DNA of 64,000 nucleotides from Ilyomonas sp965199845 (GTDB lineage: Bacteria; Bacteroidota; Bacteroidia; Chitinophagales; Chitinophagaceae), in contig CBDATZ010000024.1 in assembly GCA_965199845.1 (NCBI GenBank), forward strand, positions 330,008-394,007. Reading direction: 5' to 3'. The position numbers and the translations under genes are program-made. Shown here piece after piece: positions 9,963-20,200 of this stretch (within the stretch, counting starts at the first letter, position 1; every line of letters starts with the position of its first letter). The notes under the pieces are model-generated. The model ran no database searches, was not told where the DNA came from, and saw only the letters and a list, made by a program, of their open reading frames with translations.

Positions 9963-10348
9963 TATTTTTTCTTGAAAAAATTCTGAATAATTTTTTGCGT
10001 AATTGCATTGCCAAATAACTGTTTGCCAAAGAAAGCAACCAGTAATACCAGCAAAAGATAGATGCCAGCTACAATACCAAAACCTGCTGCGTAACTATCC
10101 AGCCATTTACTAAATAAAAAGCCAAGTGTAATGCTGATAAATGTAAGCAAAAACAAACCGAACACCAGCAGCAAAACGCCTGATATAATAGCTGCAGCTG
10201 TAACAGACAATTTTTCAACCATCTGCAATTTTACCAGCGTAAGCCTGTCGCCTACATAAGACTGAAATAAATTTTTCGTCTCTGTAAAAAAGTTAGGCTC
10301 TTCCTGTGGTTCTGCTATATGGTTTGTATCGCTAAGAGGTTGCTGCAT
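9962..10348 (-). CDS. Holin-like / DUF1469-type membrane protein
   Basis: 128 residues. A soluble N-terminus is followed by two strong membrane helices (about residues 50-75 and 85-110) and a basic end (F-F-K-K-K). This pattern matches the 'phage holin family' (DUF1469/Actinobacterial holin-X) proteins common in bacterial chromosomes beside YtxH genes. The name comes from the fold family and does not imply a prophage: no phage genes are nearby. It overlaps the YtxH gene by 17 bases. Confidence 0.75.
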   Translation of the reverse strand: MQQPLSDTNHIAEPQEEPNFFTETKNLFQSYVGDRLTLVKLQMVEKLSVTAAAIISGVLLLVFGLFLLTFISITLGFLFSKWLDSYAAGFGIVAGIYLLLVLLVAFFGKQLFGNAITQKIIQNFFKKK

Positions 10349-10622
10349 CTTTTACGTCTTTAGCTTTTTTTTCGAGCTGAGAAATATACTTTTTACCTTT
10401 TGAAATTAAGTTTTCTAATTCATCACTTACATCACCGTATTTATTTTTCGCTTTATCGCTCCAGTCACCGGCTGTGTCTTTTGCATCATCCCAATAATCT
10501 TTTCCTTTGCTGCTAACATCATCCCACATGTCTTTGCCTTTATCACTGTTGGCAAATAAAGCTATAAAAGTACCGGCAGCGGCGCCCAATATTAATCCTG
10601 CTACAAATTTTGAATTGCTCAT
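10332..10622 (-). CDS. YtxH domain-containing protein
   Basis: 96 residues. The N-terminal glycine-zipper-like helix (K-F-V-A-G-L-I-L-G-A-A-A-G) is the YtxH hallmark. The rest is a charged helix rich in D/K/W with repeated D-D-x-x-x-K-G-K-D patterns (residues 30-60), likely amphipathic. YtxH proteins are small general-stress proteins. It is the first gene of a tightly overlapping four-gene operon, so its promoter should lie in the spacer just upstream. Confidence 0.8.
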   Translation of the reverse strand: MSNSKFVAGLILGAAAGTFIALFANSDKGKDMWDDVSSKGKDYWDDAKDTAGDWSDKAKNKYGDVSDELENLISKGKKYISQLEKKAKDVKDAATS

Positions 10623-10984
10623 TTTTTAATTTTTAGATGTTTTTCTCAATGCAAGCATTATACCATAACGAATTATGCAACAATAAGTTTTGTTTTATAA
10701 AATGATGCGTGGTATAAAATCCCCAAGACGAGTTTGAAATCAGGAAAGATAAAACTTTAGTTAGCTTGGAAATGAATTTTATATTACCGGTTACCAGTTC
10801 CAATGTATTGTCTTTAGTACCACACTGCGTGTAAAAGCAGCCGGATGTATACCAATTCAGTATTCAAAAAGAATAAGAACTGCAAAGTATTTACCTGGGA
10901 TAAAAAGATATTGCAATTCTCCGTCAACAACAGCAACTTGTTAGAACAATCACACAATCTTTTATTTCAATCAAAAATAAAAAT
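10623..10984. other. 362-bp spacer between the YtxH operon and the acyltransferase gene
   Basis: No convincing gene is seen. On the minus strand, about 40-75 bases before the YtxH start, there is a TTG and then TATAATG, which may be the operon promoter, but it does not match the Bacteroidota TAnnTTTG box well. A plus-strand open frame starting at about 10845 has AT-rich, Lys/Asn-heavy content with no family resemblance and runs into the acyltransferase gene; I regard it as chance. Confidence 0.4.
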
Positions 10985-11857
10985 CTATAACACCTTATAT
11001 TTTTCCGCATCAAAATCCCATTTCCATCGCCGGTGACTCCACAAATAATTAGCCGGTTCCTCACGTACGCAATCTTCTATAAAACGAATCATCTGCTTTG
11101 TAATCTCGCCTTTGGGCAAATTCTTAGGGTCGGTTGTCAGCAACACCACATCAGCGTGGTAATAACCGCGTTTTATTTTTTTATATTTACCCATAAAGAC
11201 AGAAGTATTATTCATACGAGCCGTGCGTTCCGGTCCCTGAACAAACGTTGCCATCTTACCAAAAAAAGGAACCCAATAAGCCTTCTCCGGAAACTCACTT
11301 TGGTCTGCCACGAGCACTAACAGAAACCGGTCTTTTGCAAACGGCGCAAACTCCTGGCGATAATGATTGGCAGCCACCATGTGCGAACCAAAACGAGTGC
11401 GCATTTTATAAAAAATACGATCAATTATTTTATTTGAAATTGGTTTGTACACAACTACAAAAGGATACAAAAGATTTAGCCCGTGAGCGGCGTTTGCATA
11501 TTCCCAGTTAAAATAATGACCTAAATGCACCTGCACATTTCTGCCTGTTTTATAAAACTCATTCAGCAGTTCATAATTACCTGTAAAACGTTTGTTCAGC
11601 TCTTTTTTCGATATAGAAAGCAGCTTGATAGATTCAATCCAGTTGTCTGTAAAATTTGTATAAAATTGTCTTTCAATTTTCTTTCTTTCCGCTTCTGTTT
11701 TTTCAGGAAAAGCAATCAGTAAATTATTTTTCACCACTTCTCTCCGGTACCTGATAACGTGATACAACAGCAATGTAATGCCATCGCTCAACAAATACAT
11801 AAACCAGAACGGCAGTAAAGAAAACAGGTACAAAATACCATACACAACATAGAACAT
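10985..11857 (-). CDS. LpxL/HtrB-family lipid A acyltransferase
   Basis: 290 residues. One N-terminal membrane helix is followed by the acyltransferase domain. The catalytic His motif is seen as H-L-G-H-Y-F-N-W-E (about residues 112-120; the family has H-x-G-N-W-E). The end, N-Y-L-W-S-H-R-R-W-K-W, is the usual C-terminal block of LpxL/LpxM enzymes. It should transfer a secondary acyl chain to lipid A at the inner membrane. The insertion within the His motif is a little unusual. Which acyl position it modifies cannot be read. Confidence 0.82.
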   Translation of the reverse strand: MFYVVYGILYLFSLLPFWFMYLLSDGITLLLYHVIRYRREVVKNNLLIAFPEKTEAERKKIERQFYTNFTDNWIESIKLLSISKKELNKRFTGNYELLNEFYKTGRNVQVHLGHYFNWEYANAAHGLNLLYPFVVVYKPISNKIIDRIFYKMRTRFGSHMVAANHYRQEFAPFAKDRFLLVLVADQSEFPEKAYWVPFFGKMATFVQGPERTARMNNTSVFMGKYKKIKRGYYHADVVLLTTDPKNLPKGEITKQMIRFIEDCVREEPANYLWSHRRWKWDFDAEKYKVL

Positions 11858-12022
11858 GGAGCAAAGATATTGGTTGATAAACAGACAATAAATGCGAACA
11901 CAGGCAACAGGTTTTCAACTATTTGTTAATTGCTGTTATATAAAGCAGAATTCTACAGTCACTCTTTTCTTTCACTCCGGAATTAAAAAGAAATAGTAAT
12001 TTTAATATCAAATCTTCAACCA

Positions 12023-12973
12023 TTGAAATCACTCTTCATCTATATTATTTTCCTGCCTTTTATAACAATAACAAGCTCTTGTTCAGGCGCAGGAATAAAG
12101 GAAAAAATACCTTCAGAAATTGTGTTTGCCGGCAGCACGCCGGGTGACGAAGCGATAAAATCTTTGCTGACAATACCGGCAGCCACAAAGGTTGATTTTA
12201 TCAGGTGGAATTTATTATTGAATGATAAAAATTCAGACTCGAATACGTTTCGGTTAGATATTGTTTTTGGAGAAGTGCAACCCAATACGCCTGGCTTTGC
12301 CGGCGGCGGAGAAAAACTTTCTTTTGCAGGGCAATACACTATTTCCAACAAGAAAAATGAAATAATCAATGGTGAAATTTATCATTTAACAAGCAATCAA
12401 TTACGGAGTGAAATTGTAATGATGAAATTAAATGATAACCTTTTTCATTTGCTGACACCACAAAACCAATTCATGATTGGTAACGGCGGATGGAGTTATA
12501 CGCTTAACCGTAAAGAACCAATCAAAAGCAAGATTCTGTTTTCACTTAACAAAACGCTATCATCAACTTTACTGAATGATACATCGCGCCAAATTGTTTT
12601 TGACGGACGTACACCTTGCCAGACTTTTGCTACAGATCACGAGATGAATGTTAGCTCTTCCTGCTTTAAATTGAAATGGAGACTGATTCTTAACAGAGAT
12701 TCAATCAGCAGAAAACCTACCACTTATACAATTCGGAAAGTAGTGGATAATTCACCTCGTAATGTAACAGGAACATGGACTATAATCAAAGGAAGCCGTG
12801 AAAATACGGAAGCGATTATTTATCAATTACATCCTCAGGATTCAAAAAAAACGATTTCGCTTTTAGCAGGTGATGAAAATGTAATTTTCTTTCTTGCCAA
12901 TGAAAATGAACTGTACACAGGCAACGAAAATTTTAGTTTTACACTAAATAAAAAACAACTGCCTGAAAAATAA
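12023..12973 (+). CDS. Lipoprotein with two tandem NlpE-like domains
   Basis: 316 residues starting from a TTG, with a lipobox at S-S-C (Cys20). The mature protein is two copies of one beta-rich domain. Copy 1 (about 31-170) runs from I-V-F-A-G-S-T-P-G to G-G-W-S-Y-T-L-N-R-K. Copy 2 (about 190-312) runs from I-V-F-D-G-R-T-P-C to F-S-F-T-L-N-K-K. Each has a W-x-L-x-L-x middle block and an (I)YxL strand. The pattern resembles the NlpE N-terminal domain, but copy 1 lacks the Cys of TPC. Function is unknown; an envelope-sensing or metal-linked role is inference. It stands alone between divergent and convergent neighbours. Confidence 0.6.
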   Translation: MKSLFIYIIFLPFITITSSCSGAGIKEKIPSEIVFAGSTPGDEAIKSLLTIPAATKVDFIRWNLLLNDKNSDSNTFRLDIVFGEVQPNTPGFAGGGEKLSFAGQYTISNKKNEIINGEIYHLTSNQLRSEIVMMKLNDNLFHLLTPQNQFMIGNGGWSYTLNRKEPIKSKILFSLNKTLSSTLLNDTSRQIVFDGRTPCQTFATDHEMNVSSSCFKLKWRLILNRDSISRKPTTYTIRKVVDNSPRNVTGTWTIIKGSRENTEAIIYQLHPQDSKKTISLLAGDENVIFFLANENELYTGNENFSFTLNKKQLPEK

Positions 12974-13059
12974 AGCACACAATTCAGTTCTTTATCTAAC
13001 TATGTATAAAAGTAAGTTCTTTTGTAAATACATAAAACCAGTGTTGTCTGTATTCTTTT

Positions 13060-14658
13060 TTACAAAATAATATTTTGCAGCAAATCACTTTTTTGCGGAT
13101 GATCGGTATTATAATGCAAGCCGCGACTTTCCTTTCGGAACGAAGCGCCTTTTACAATTAAATATCCAACCGAAATAATATTTCTCAGCTCAAATAACTG
13201 CGGCGATACACGGGTATCTTTGTATAAAGCTTCCGTTTCATCAAACAACAAATCAAGTCTTTTAGACGCCCGCTTCAAACGAACATCGGTACGAACAATT
13301 CCTACATAATCACTCATAATTTGCTGAAGCTCTTTTACACTTTGGGTAATTAAAATCATTTCTTTTGGTTCCAATGTTCCTTGCTGATCCCAGTCGGGTA
13401 TAGCTGTTTCAAAATTGATATTGTCAACCATTTTTATACTATCCAGAAAAGCACGGTGACCAAACACCATCCCTTCAAGCAAACTATTACTTGCCAAACG
13501 GTTGGCGCCGTGTAAACCTGTGCTGGCGCACTCGCCGCAAGCATACAAATGCTGAATGGAAGTACGCGCCCATTCGTCTGTTTTAATACCACCGCAACTA
13601 TAATGCGCAGCCGGCGCCACAGGTATCATTTGCAGCATCACATCAATACCAATGCTTAAACATTTCTCATAAATATTCGGGAAGTGATGAAGGAATTTTT
13701 CCTTATCCATGTGCCTGCAATCGAGATAAACATTTTCAGTACCGTTGCGTTTCATTTCGCTATCTATAGCACGGGCAACAATATCGCGCGGCGCCAGGTC
13801 TTTACGCTTGTCGTATCGTTCCATAAAGGCTTCGCCATCTTTGTTACGCAAAATGCCGCCATCGCCGCGAACGGCTTCTGTAATTAAGAAAGAAGGCGAT
13901 GTTCCCGGTTCGTATAAGGCGGTCGGATGAAACTGGATGAACTCCATATTTTCGATTCTGCCTTTGGCACGATATACCATAGCAATACCATCGCCGGTTG
14001 CAATCTTTGGGTTTGTCGTGGTGCGATATGCCTGCCCGCAACCGCCTGTTGCCAGTACCGTTATTTTAGCAAGAATGGTTTCAATTGCATTTGTTTTTTG
14101 ATTCAGCACATATACACCATAACAACAGATATCGGTTGTTGCTTTGGTAACAAGATAACCCAAATGATGTTGTGTAATTAAATCGAGTACAAAACAATGA
14201 TTCACCAACTGAATATTATTATGCTTACCGATTTGCGATAATAAAGCGCGTTCTAATTCTTTACCAGTTACATCTTTGTGATGCAGAATGCGAAACTCGC
14301 TGTGTCCGCCTTCGCGCCCCAATGCAAATTCGCCGCTTTCTTCTTTGTCAAACTCGGCGCCATATCCAATAATTTCATTGATGCGTTCCGGACCTTCTTT
14401 TACTACAATCTCTACAATCTTTTCATTACACAAACCATCACCCGCAATCAATGTATCTTCTATATGTTTTTCATAGCTGTCTTTGGCTTCGTCCATTACG
14501 CCGGCAACGCCACCTTGCGCATATTTGGTATTGGTTTCGTCGGCACTGGTTTTTGTAATTACCATCACACTTTTATCCGGAAACTGATCGGCAACTTTTA
14601 ACGCATACGTAAGTCCTGCGATGCCCGAACCAATGACTAAAAAATCTGTTTGCTGCAT
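13060..14658 (-). CDS. nadB: L-aspartate oxidase
   Basis: FAD-dependent oxidase making iminoaspartate from L-aspartate, the first step of de novo NAD synthesis. The dinucleotide-binding motif V-I-G-S-G-I-A-G is at residues 7-14, and the fumarate-reductase/NadB block H-P-T-A-L with R-G-D-G-G follows. The conserved C-A-G/C-G-E region (C-G-E-C-A-S-T-G-L-H-G-A-N-R-L) lies near residue 370. I chose the ATG at 14658 because it places the FAD motif at the usual distance from the N-terminus; an ATG at 14694 would add 12 residues without family similarity. nadA and nadC are not in the window. Confidence 0.93.
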   Translation of the reverse strand: MQQTDFLVIGSGIAGLTYALKVADQFPDKSVMVITKTSADETNTKYAQGGVAGVMDEAKDSYEKHIEDTLIAGDGLCNEKIVEIVVKEGPERINEIIGYGAEFDKEESGEFALGREGGHSEFRILHHKDVTGKELERALLSQIGKHNNIQLVNHCFVLDLITQHHLGYLVTKATTDICCYGVYVLNQKTNAIETILAKITVLATGGCGQAYRTTTNPKIATGDGIAMVYRAKGRIENMEFIQFHPTALYEPGTSPSFLITEAVRGDGGILRNKDGEAFMERYDKRKDLAPRDIVARAIDSEMKRNGTENVYLDCRHMDKEKFLHHFPNIYEKCLSIGIDVMLQMIPVAPAAHYSCGGIKTDEWARTSIQHLYACGECASTGLHGANRLASNSLLEGMVFGHRAFLDSIKMVDNINFETAIPDWDQQGTLEPKEMILITQSVKELQQIMSDYVGIVRTDVRLKRASKRLDLLFDETEALYKDTRVSPQLFELRNIISVGYLIVKGASFRKESRGLHYNTDHPQKSDLLQNIIL

Positions 14659-14897
14659 ACGATTTATCCTGTTGTTTATAGCAAGCTGTTGCAATGTATC
14701 TTTTAGATTAATACAACAACTTTCGTTAGATTATTTCAAAAACAGTTGCAAACCTAAGATGAATATCTGTATTAACTTTCACCCAAAATATTGAAACACA
14801 TAACAAACAGGTATTTACAACAAATTTTGTTCGCCTTAAAAGAAACCTTGTTCACATAATTTTAATTTTCGATTTCACGGAATTTTTTATTTTCGCA

Positions 14898-14918
14898 CTC
14901 ATCAGATGATATGATGAG
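14898..14918. promoter_or_regulatory. Dyad CTCATCA-n7-TGATGAG at the start of the GntR gene
   Basis: Seven-base perfect arms flank a seven-base spacer, and the arms contain a second smaller dyad (CATCAGATG). The site overlaps the ATG of the GntR/FCD gene, which is where an autoregulatory operator would sit. Symmetry is seen in the sequence; binding is inference. Confidence 0.4.
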
Positions 14919-15591
14919 TACAATGATAGAGCCTGCTGTCCGTTTTCCGTTAGCCGATACAGTATCCAGCAAATTAAAGAACCTGATAAAGTCAGGAACG
15001 TATAAACCAGGCGATAAACTTCCGTCCGAACCGGAACTGATGCAACAGTTTGCCGTAGGGCGTTCCAGCATTCGCGAAGCCGTCAGAATTCTTGTTAATT
15101 GTGGCCTGGTAAACGTAAAGCAAGGTTTAGGAACTTTTGTTATATTGAATGAAGGTTTGCACGAACCTTTGCATCAAAGATTAAAGCGCGCAGACAATGA
15201 AGATTTAAAAGAAGTAAGACAATTGCTGGAATTAAAATCGGCAGAAAAGGCGGCTTTAAACAGAACAACAAAAGACATTGCAAAGCTGACATCGCTTCTT
15301 AAAAAAAGAAACGCAGCAGCCGTAAAAGGCGAAACCGGCGATTGTATTGAAGCAGATATCCAGTTTCATATTGCCATTGCAGAAGCATCAAAGAATGAAA
15401 TATTAGCCGATTTATACAAGACAATTGCCGTGCAGATAAAGCAATCGTTTACTATGGTGCATGAGGATACAAATAAGTTTATCGAAAAGCAAAAGCTGCA
15501 CGAAGATTTACTGCAAAGTATCATTGATAAAGACGCAAAGAAAGCCTGGAAATGTGTGGCAAAGATTACAGGGCAAACGGTTTTGTTTTAA
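14911..15591 (+). CDS. GntR/FadR-family transcriptional regulator (FCD domain)
   Basis: 226 residues. The N-terminal winged helix shows the GntR pattern: I-K-S-G-x-Y-K-P-G-D-K-L-P-S-E (about 28-42), then G-R-S-S-I-R-E-A-V-R-I-L (50-61) and G-L-G-T-F-V. The C-terminal helical FCD ligand domain has D-I-Q-F-H-I-A-I-A and other His/Asp positions that bind a metal in relatives. It lies directly upstream of a TolC-RND-adaptor gene set on the same strand, about 50 bases away, so it probably controls that efflux system. The effector is unknown. It diverges from nadB. Confidence 0.85.
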   Translation: MMSTMIEPAVRFPLADTVSSKLKNLIKSGTYKPGDKLPSEPELMQQFAVGRSSIREAVRILVNCGLVNVKQGLGTFVILNEGLHEPLHQRLKRADNEDLKEVRQLLELKSAEKAALNRTTKDIAKLTSLLKKRNAAAVKGETGDCIEADIQFHIAIAEASKNEILADLYKTIAVQIKQSFTMVHEDTNKFIEKQKLHEDLLQSIIDKDAKKAWKCVAKITGQTVLF

Positions 15592-15642
15592 CCTTGATTT
15601 TTTTAATAACGATTCCACTGCCATAGGAACTATACAGTTTTT

Positions 15643-17058
15643 ATGAAACCAATTTTTTACAAAGCAGTTCCGTTCTGCTTATTCATTTTTTTCCTTTTTG
15701 CAAAGAGTTCGCTATACGCGCAACAAGCGCCTTTGTATTTGTCGGAAGCCATAAACAATGGCGTAAATAATTACCAAACCATACAGGCAAAGAAGAACTA
15801 TTATAACTCTTCCAAAGAACTTGTTCAAAACACGCGCAACGAATATTTACCCAATGTAAATGCGGGTGTGCAGGCTGCTTATGGAACCGTAAATGGCCAG
15901 TACGGACCGTTAAGTATTGGCAGTGTTGCCGGTGTGTCTTCTTCCGGCCCGGCTTTCAGTTCGCAAAGCTGGCAGGCAGCTTACGGCGCGCAGTATGTAA
16001 TCAATACAAACTGGGAAGTGTTTACGTTTGGCAGGTTAAAATCGCGCATTGGTGCTTTCCAGGCACGCGCCAATACAGATTCGGCTGATGTGGCGCAGGA
16101 ACAGTTTATTCAAAGTGTAAAGATCGCAGATGCGTATCTCAATTTACTCATCACACAAAGACTTATTAACAACGCAAAAGCCGATTCGGCAAGAGTGGTT
16201 TATGTACAACAGGTTGTTCTTGCCAAAGCAAAAAATGGTTTGATAGCCGGCGTTGATTCTTCTATTGTAAATGCGCAGGTTTCCAGCGCGCGTATTGCCA
16301 TTATAGACGCCGAAGCCAGGGAACAACAACAGCGAAATGTATTTGCACAGGCATTAAACGGCGCACCCATTGAATATAATAATTTAGACACAGAATTCTT
16401 CTTTAAACAGATACCAAAGGAGTTTAATGATAATTTTAAAATTGAAGAGAATCCGCAAATTCAGTTTTACAAAAGCCGCGTAATACAAAGCGATAAATAC
16501 GCAGATTATTTAAAGAAAAGTATCAATCCCGGCGTAAACCTGTTTGGCATTGTGCAAACGAGAGGTTCCGGCTTTGATTACAATTATTCACCCGATTACA
16601 AAGACCGTTATTCTAAAAGCTTGTGGGATGGTATTAACCCAACCCGAACCAATTATGTAACCGGCGTTTCTATTGCCTGGAATATTATGAGCCTGGCAAA
16701 AATTAAACACCAGGTAACTTCGCAACGCTTCTTATCAAAAGGTTATGCTAACGAAACAGATTTAATTACCACACAACTGAAAGACCAGTTAGTATTAGCC
16801 GATCAACGTATTGCAAACACACTGCAACGCTTTAATGAAGTGCCTAAACAATATAAATCTGCATCAGATGCTTTTAATCAAAAGAGCGCGCTGTATAAAA
16901 ACGGATTGACAGATATTGTTGACTTACAGCAAGCTTTTTTTGCGCTAAGCAAAGCACAAACTGATGTCACGCTTTCTTATATTTATATATGGCAGGCTTT
17001 GCTGCAAAAAGCTGCGGCTTCCGGCGATTTCAATTTGTTCTTAAACCAGATAAGATAA
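15643..17058 (+). CDS. TolC-family outer-membrane efflux protein
   Basis: 471 residues with an N-terminal signal peptide ending S-L-Y-A-Q (about residues 1-27). The body has the two long helical OEP repeats (Q-S-V-K-I-A-D-A-Y-L-N-L and L-K-D-Q-L-V-L-A-D-Q-R-I) expected of TolC-like trimeric channels. The end, Y-I-Y-I-W-Q-A-L-L-Q-K-A-A-A-S-G-D, is typical of this group in Bacteroidota. It is the outer-membrane duct for the RND pump and adaptor that follow. Confidence 0.87.
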   Translation: MKPIFYKAVPFCLFIFFLFAKSSLYAQQAPLYLSEAINNGVNNYQTIQAKKNYYNSSKELVQNTRNEYLPNVNAGVQAAYGTVNGQYGPLSIGSVAGVSSSGPAFSSQSWQAAYGAQYVINTNWEVFTFGRLKSRIGAFQARANTDSADVAQEQFIQSVKIADAYLNLLITQRLINNAKADSARVVYVQQVVLAKAKNGLIAGVDSSIVNAQVSSARIAIIDAEAREQQQRNVFAQALNGAPIEYNNLDTEFFFKQIPKEFNDNFKIEENPQIQFYKSRVIQSDKYADYLKKSINPGVNLFGIVQTRGSGFDYNYSPDYKDRYSKSLWDGINPTRTNYVTGVSIAWNIMSLAKIKHQVTSQRFLSKGYANETDLITTQLKDQLVLADQRIANTLQRFNEVPKQYKSASDAFNQKSALYKNGLTDIVDLQQAFFALSKAQTDVTLSYIYIWQALLQKAAASGDFNLFLNQIR

Positions 17059-17199
17059 GAAGATACAAGGTACAAGAAGCAAGATACAAGTGCCAAGATT
17101 CAAGGTACAAGTAACAAGATACAAGTTGTAAGATATAAGAAGTATAACAAGATACAAGGTAATAAAGCTGAAGGCTGACAACCGGAAGCTAAAAAAGAC
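17059..17199. repeat. AAGATACAAG-type degenerate repeat in the efflux operon
   Basis: The whole spacer between the TolC and RND genes is made of loose ten-base units of the form AAGATACAAG, AAGGTACAAG and AAGTAACAAG (at least eight), ending with AGCTGAAGGCTGAC and GGAAGCTAAAA. Similar strings lie at 20499-20548 and 55298-55410. They have no coding potential. I infer an interspersed repeat family tolerated inside operons. Confidence 0.7.
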
Positions 17200-17202
17200 A
17201 GA

Positions 17203-20200
17203 ATGAATTTAATACGCTTTGCATTACGAAAACCCATCACCATATTGGTGCTGGTGGCTGGTTTGTTTTTCTTTGGAATCAAAGCCATTACAACCATTAA
17301 GATTGATATATTTCCCAATATTGATTTGCCCGTTATTTATATTTCTCACCCGTATGGCGGTTTAACGCCCGACCAGATGGAAGCTTATTTTGGTAAAAAC
17401 TATGTAAACCTGATGCTTTATGTAGCGGGTGTAAAAAGTATTGAAACCAAAAATATACAAGGCCTTACTTTAATGAAGTTAACCTTTTATGAAGGCACAA
17501 ATATGGCACAGGCTGCCGCGGAAGTAACAGCTTTCAGTAATCGTGCACAAACCATTTTTCCACCGGGAACAACGCCGCCGTTTATCATTCGTTTTGATGC
17601 CAGCACATTGCCGGTTGGTCAATTGATTGTAAGCAGCCCGAAGCGCAGCAATAACGAATTGCAGGATCTTGCGAATGTCTATGTACGTGCGGGTTTCAGC
17701 TCGATTCCAGGCTTAGTGTCACCGGCTCCATTTGGCGGTAATTCACGCACCATTTTAATCAAAGCAGATCCTGAATTATTGCGCTCACATAATCTGACGC
17801 CCGATCAGTTGGTTGCAGCTTTGCGCATTAATAATCAGACAACGCCGGCAGGTAACGTTCGCATTGGCGATAAGAGTTATTTTACTCCAACCAATACAAC
17901 CATTAAATCGGTAAAAGATTTCGAGAATATTCCCCTCTTTACCGGCAGTGTTCAGAATTTATATTTGAAAGATGTTGCCAAGATAGAAGACGGCGCTGAT
18001 ATTACGTCTGGTTATGTATTGGTAAACGGCAGACGCTCCGTGTATTTGCCCATTACCAAATCGGCTTCTGCTTCAACCTGGGAAGTGGTGCAAAATCTGA
18101 AAAAAGCATTACCGCGTTTTCAGGCTTTGTTGCCGGACGATGTAAAACTGAATTATGAATTTGACCAGTCAACATACGTTATCAATTCGGTAAAAAGTTT
18201 ATTGAGTGAAGGCGCAATTGGCGCCATTCTTACCGGTTTGATGGTGCTTCTTTTTTTAGGCGATCCGCGTGGTGCGTTGATTGTAATTCTCACCATTCCA
18301 ACCTGTATTATTTCCGGTGTATTGTTCTTGAATTTGTTCGGGCAAACTATTAATATCATGACGCTAAGCGGTCTTGCACTTGCCATCGGCATCTTGGTAG
18401 ATGAAAGTACCGTAACCATAGAAAACATTCACCAGCACTTAGATATGGGCAAGCCAAAAGCGCTTGCCATCTGGGATGCGTGTAAAGAAATTGCATTCTC
18501 CAAGTTGCTTATCCTGTTGTGCATCCTGGCTGTATTTGCACCGGCGTTTACGATGGGTGGCATACCCGGTTCGCTCTTTTTACCACTTGCGTTAGCCATT
18601 GGTTTTTCTATGATTACTTCTTATTTCATGGCGCAGACTTTAGTGCCTGTATTAGCCAACTGGATGATGAAAGGACATAAGAAAAACAGGGAACCTGCCA
18701 GCTATAAAACAAGTGATGACGATAAAGTTTTTATTGAGTCAGGCATTCCAAAAGTATCAGAAAAAGATACCTGGCAGCAACGCGATTTGCCACAGGCACA
18801 CGCAGGTTACAAAGGCAAAAAGATAAATGGCTTTGATAGGTTTCGCGCGCGCTTTGTTCGCTTTATGGATAGAATGCTTCCGCGCAGAAAACCCATTGTT
18901 TTATTATACATTATCGGCGCTTTGGTATTGGCAGCATTCTTTCTGAATATCATTGGCCGCGATGTATTGCCCAAATCAAATGCCGGCCAGTTCCAGCTTC
19001 GTATCAGCGATGAGGACGGAACGCGTATTGAAAAAACAGAACGCGATGTATTGAAGACATTAGATGTATTATATTCTATTGTTGGTAAAGAAAATGTATC
19101 TATCAGTTCAGCCATGGTTGGTATGCACGGCTCTCAGTTTTCAACCAATCCCATTTATCTTTTTATGGCAGGTCCGCAGGATGCTGTGTTGCAGGTGGCT
19201 TTGAAAGAAGATTATAAAGTGAACATGGACGATTTGAAAGATGAATTCAGGAAGCGGATGAAGAAAGCGATGCCGAATGTACAGATGTCTTTTGAACCGA
19301 TTGAATTAACGGATAAAATATTAAGCCAGGGTTCGCCAACACCGATTGAAGTAAAAGTGATTAGTAAGAATAAAAAGCAGAATGAAGTATATGCCGATAA
19401 AGTAATAGATAAGCTAAAACAAATCTCTTACCTGCGTGATGTGAAATTAGGAACAGCCATTCATGCACCGGCTATTGATATTGATATAGACAGAGTAAGA
19501 GCCGCGCAGTTAGGAACCAATGTAAACGATGTTTCGCGCTCGTTGGTAGCCGCTACTTCATCATCTCGTTTTACAGAAAAAAACATCTGGATTGATCCAA
19601 AATTAAACCTGAGTTATAATGTGCAGGTTGAAGTTCCGGTTAACGAAATGACAAGTGTTGACGACATTAAAGAAATCCCGGTTTCTCCAAATGCGGCACG
19701 ACCTGTTTTGGGCGATGTGGCTTCTATAAAAATGGATACGATTTATGGCGAGAACGATAACATTGGTGCGCTGCCTGTGCTTTCGGTAACGGCCAATTTG
19801 TATAAAAATGATTTGGGTTCGGCCGCGAAAGATGTAAACGCAGCTATCGCTTCTATTGGTGAATTGCCCAAAGGTATAACCATCGAAACCAGAGGCTTAA
19901 CACAGGTATTAACCGAAACTTTAGACAGTTTACAATCCGGTTTACTGGTTGCTATTGTTGTTATCTTTTTAATGCTGACGGCAAATTTTCAATCGTTCAA
20001 AGTCTCGCTGGTTGTGCTTTGTACCGTTCCGGCTGTATTGGTTGGCTCGTTAGGTTTGTTATTGCTTACCGGCTCTACGTTAAACCTGCAGTCATATATG
20101 GGAATGATTATGTCGGTCGGCGTATCCATTTCCAATTCAGTTTTGTTAGTCACCAATGCAGAAGAATTACGATTGAAAAGCGGCAATGCTTTACAGGCAG

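Noticed and set aside
9962..10348. Possible prophage because of the 'holin' family name
   Set aside because: No lysin, capsid, integrase or attachment site nearby; the protein belongs to a chromosomal stress operon.
10845..11036. Plus-strand 63-residue frame in the spacer after the YtxH operon
   Set aside because: Asn/Lys-rich chance composition, no family pattern, and it runs into the opposite-strand acyltransferase gene.
11724..11918. 64-residue hydrophobic minus-strand frame near the LpxL-like start
   Set aside because: Overlaps the N-terminal membrane helix of the acyltransferase in another frame; hydrophobicity is explained by that overlap.
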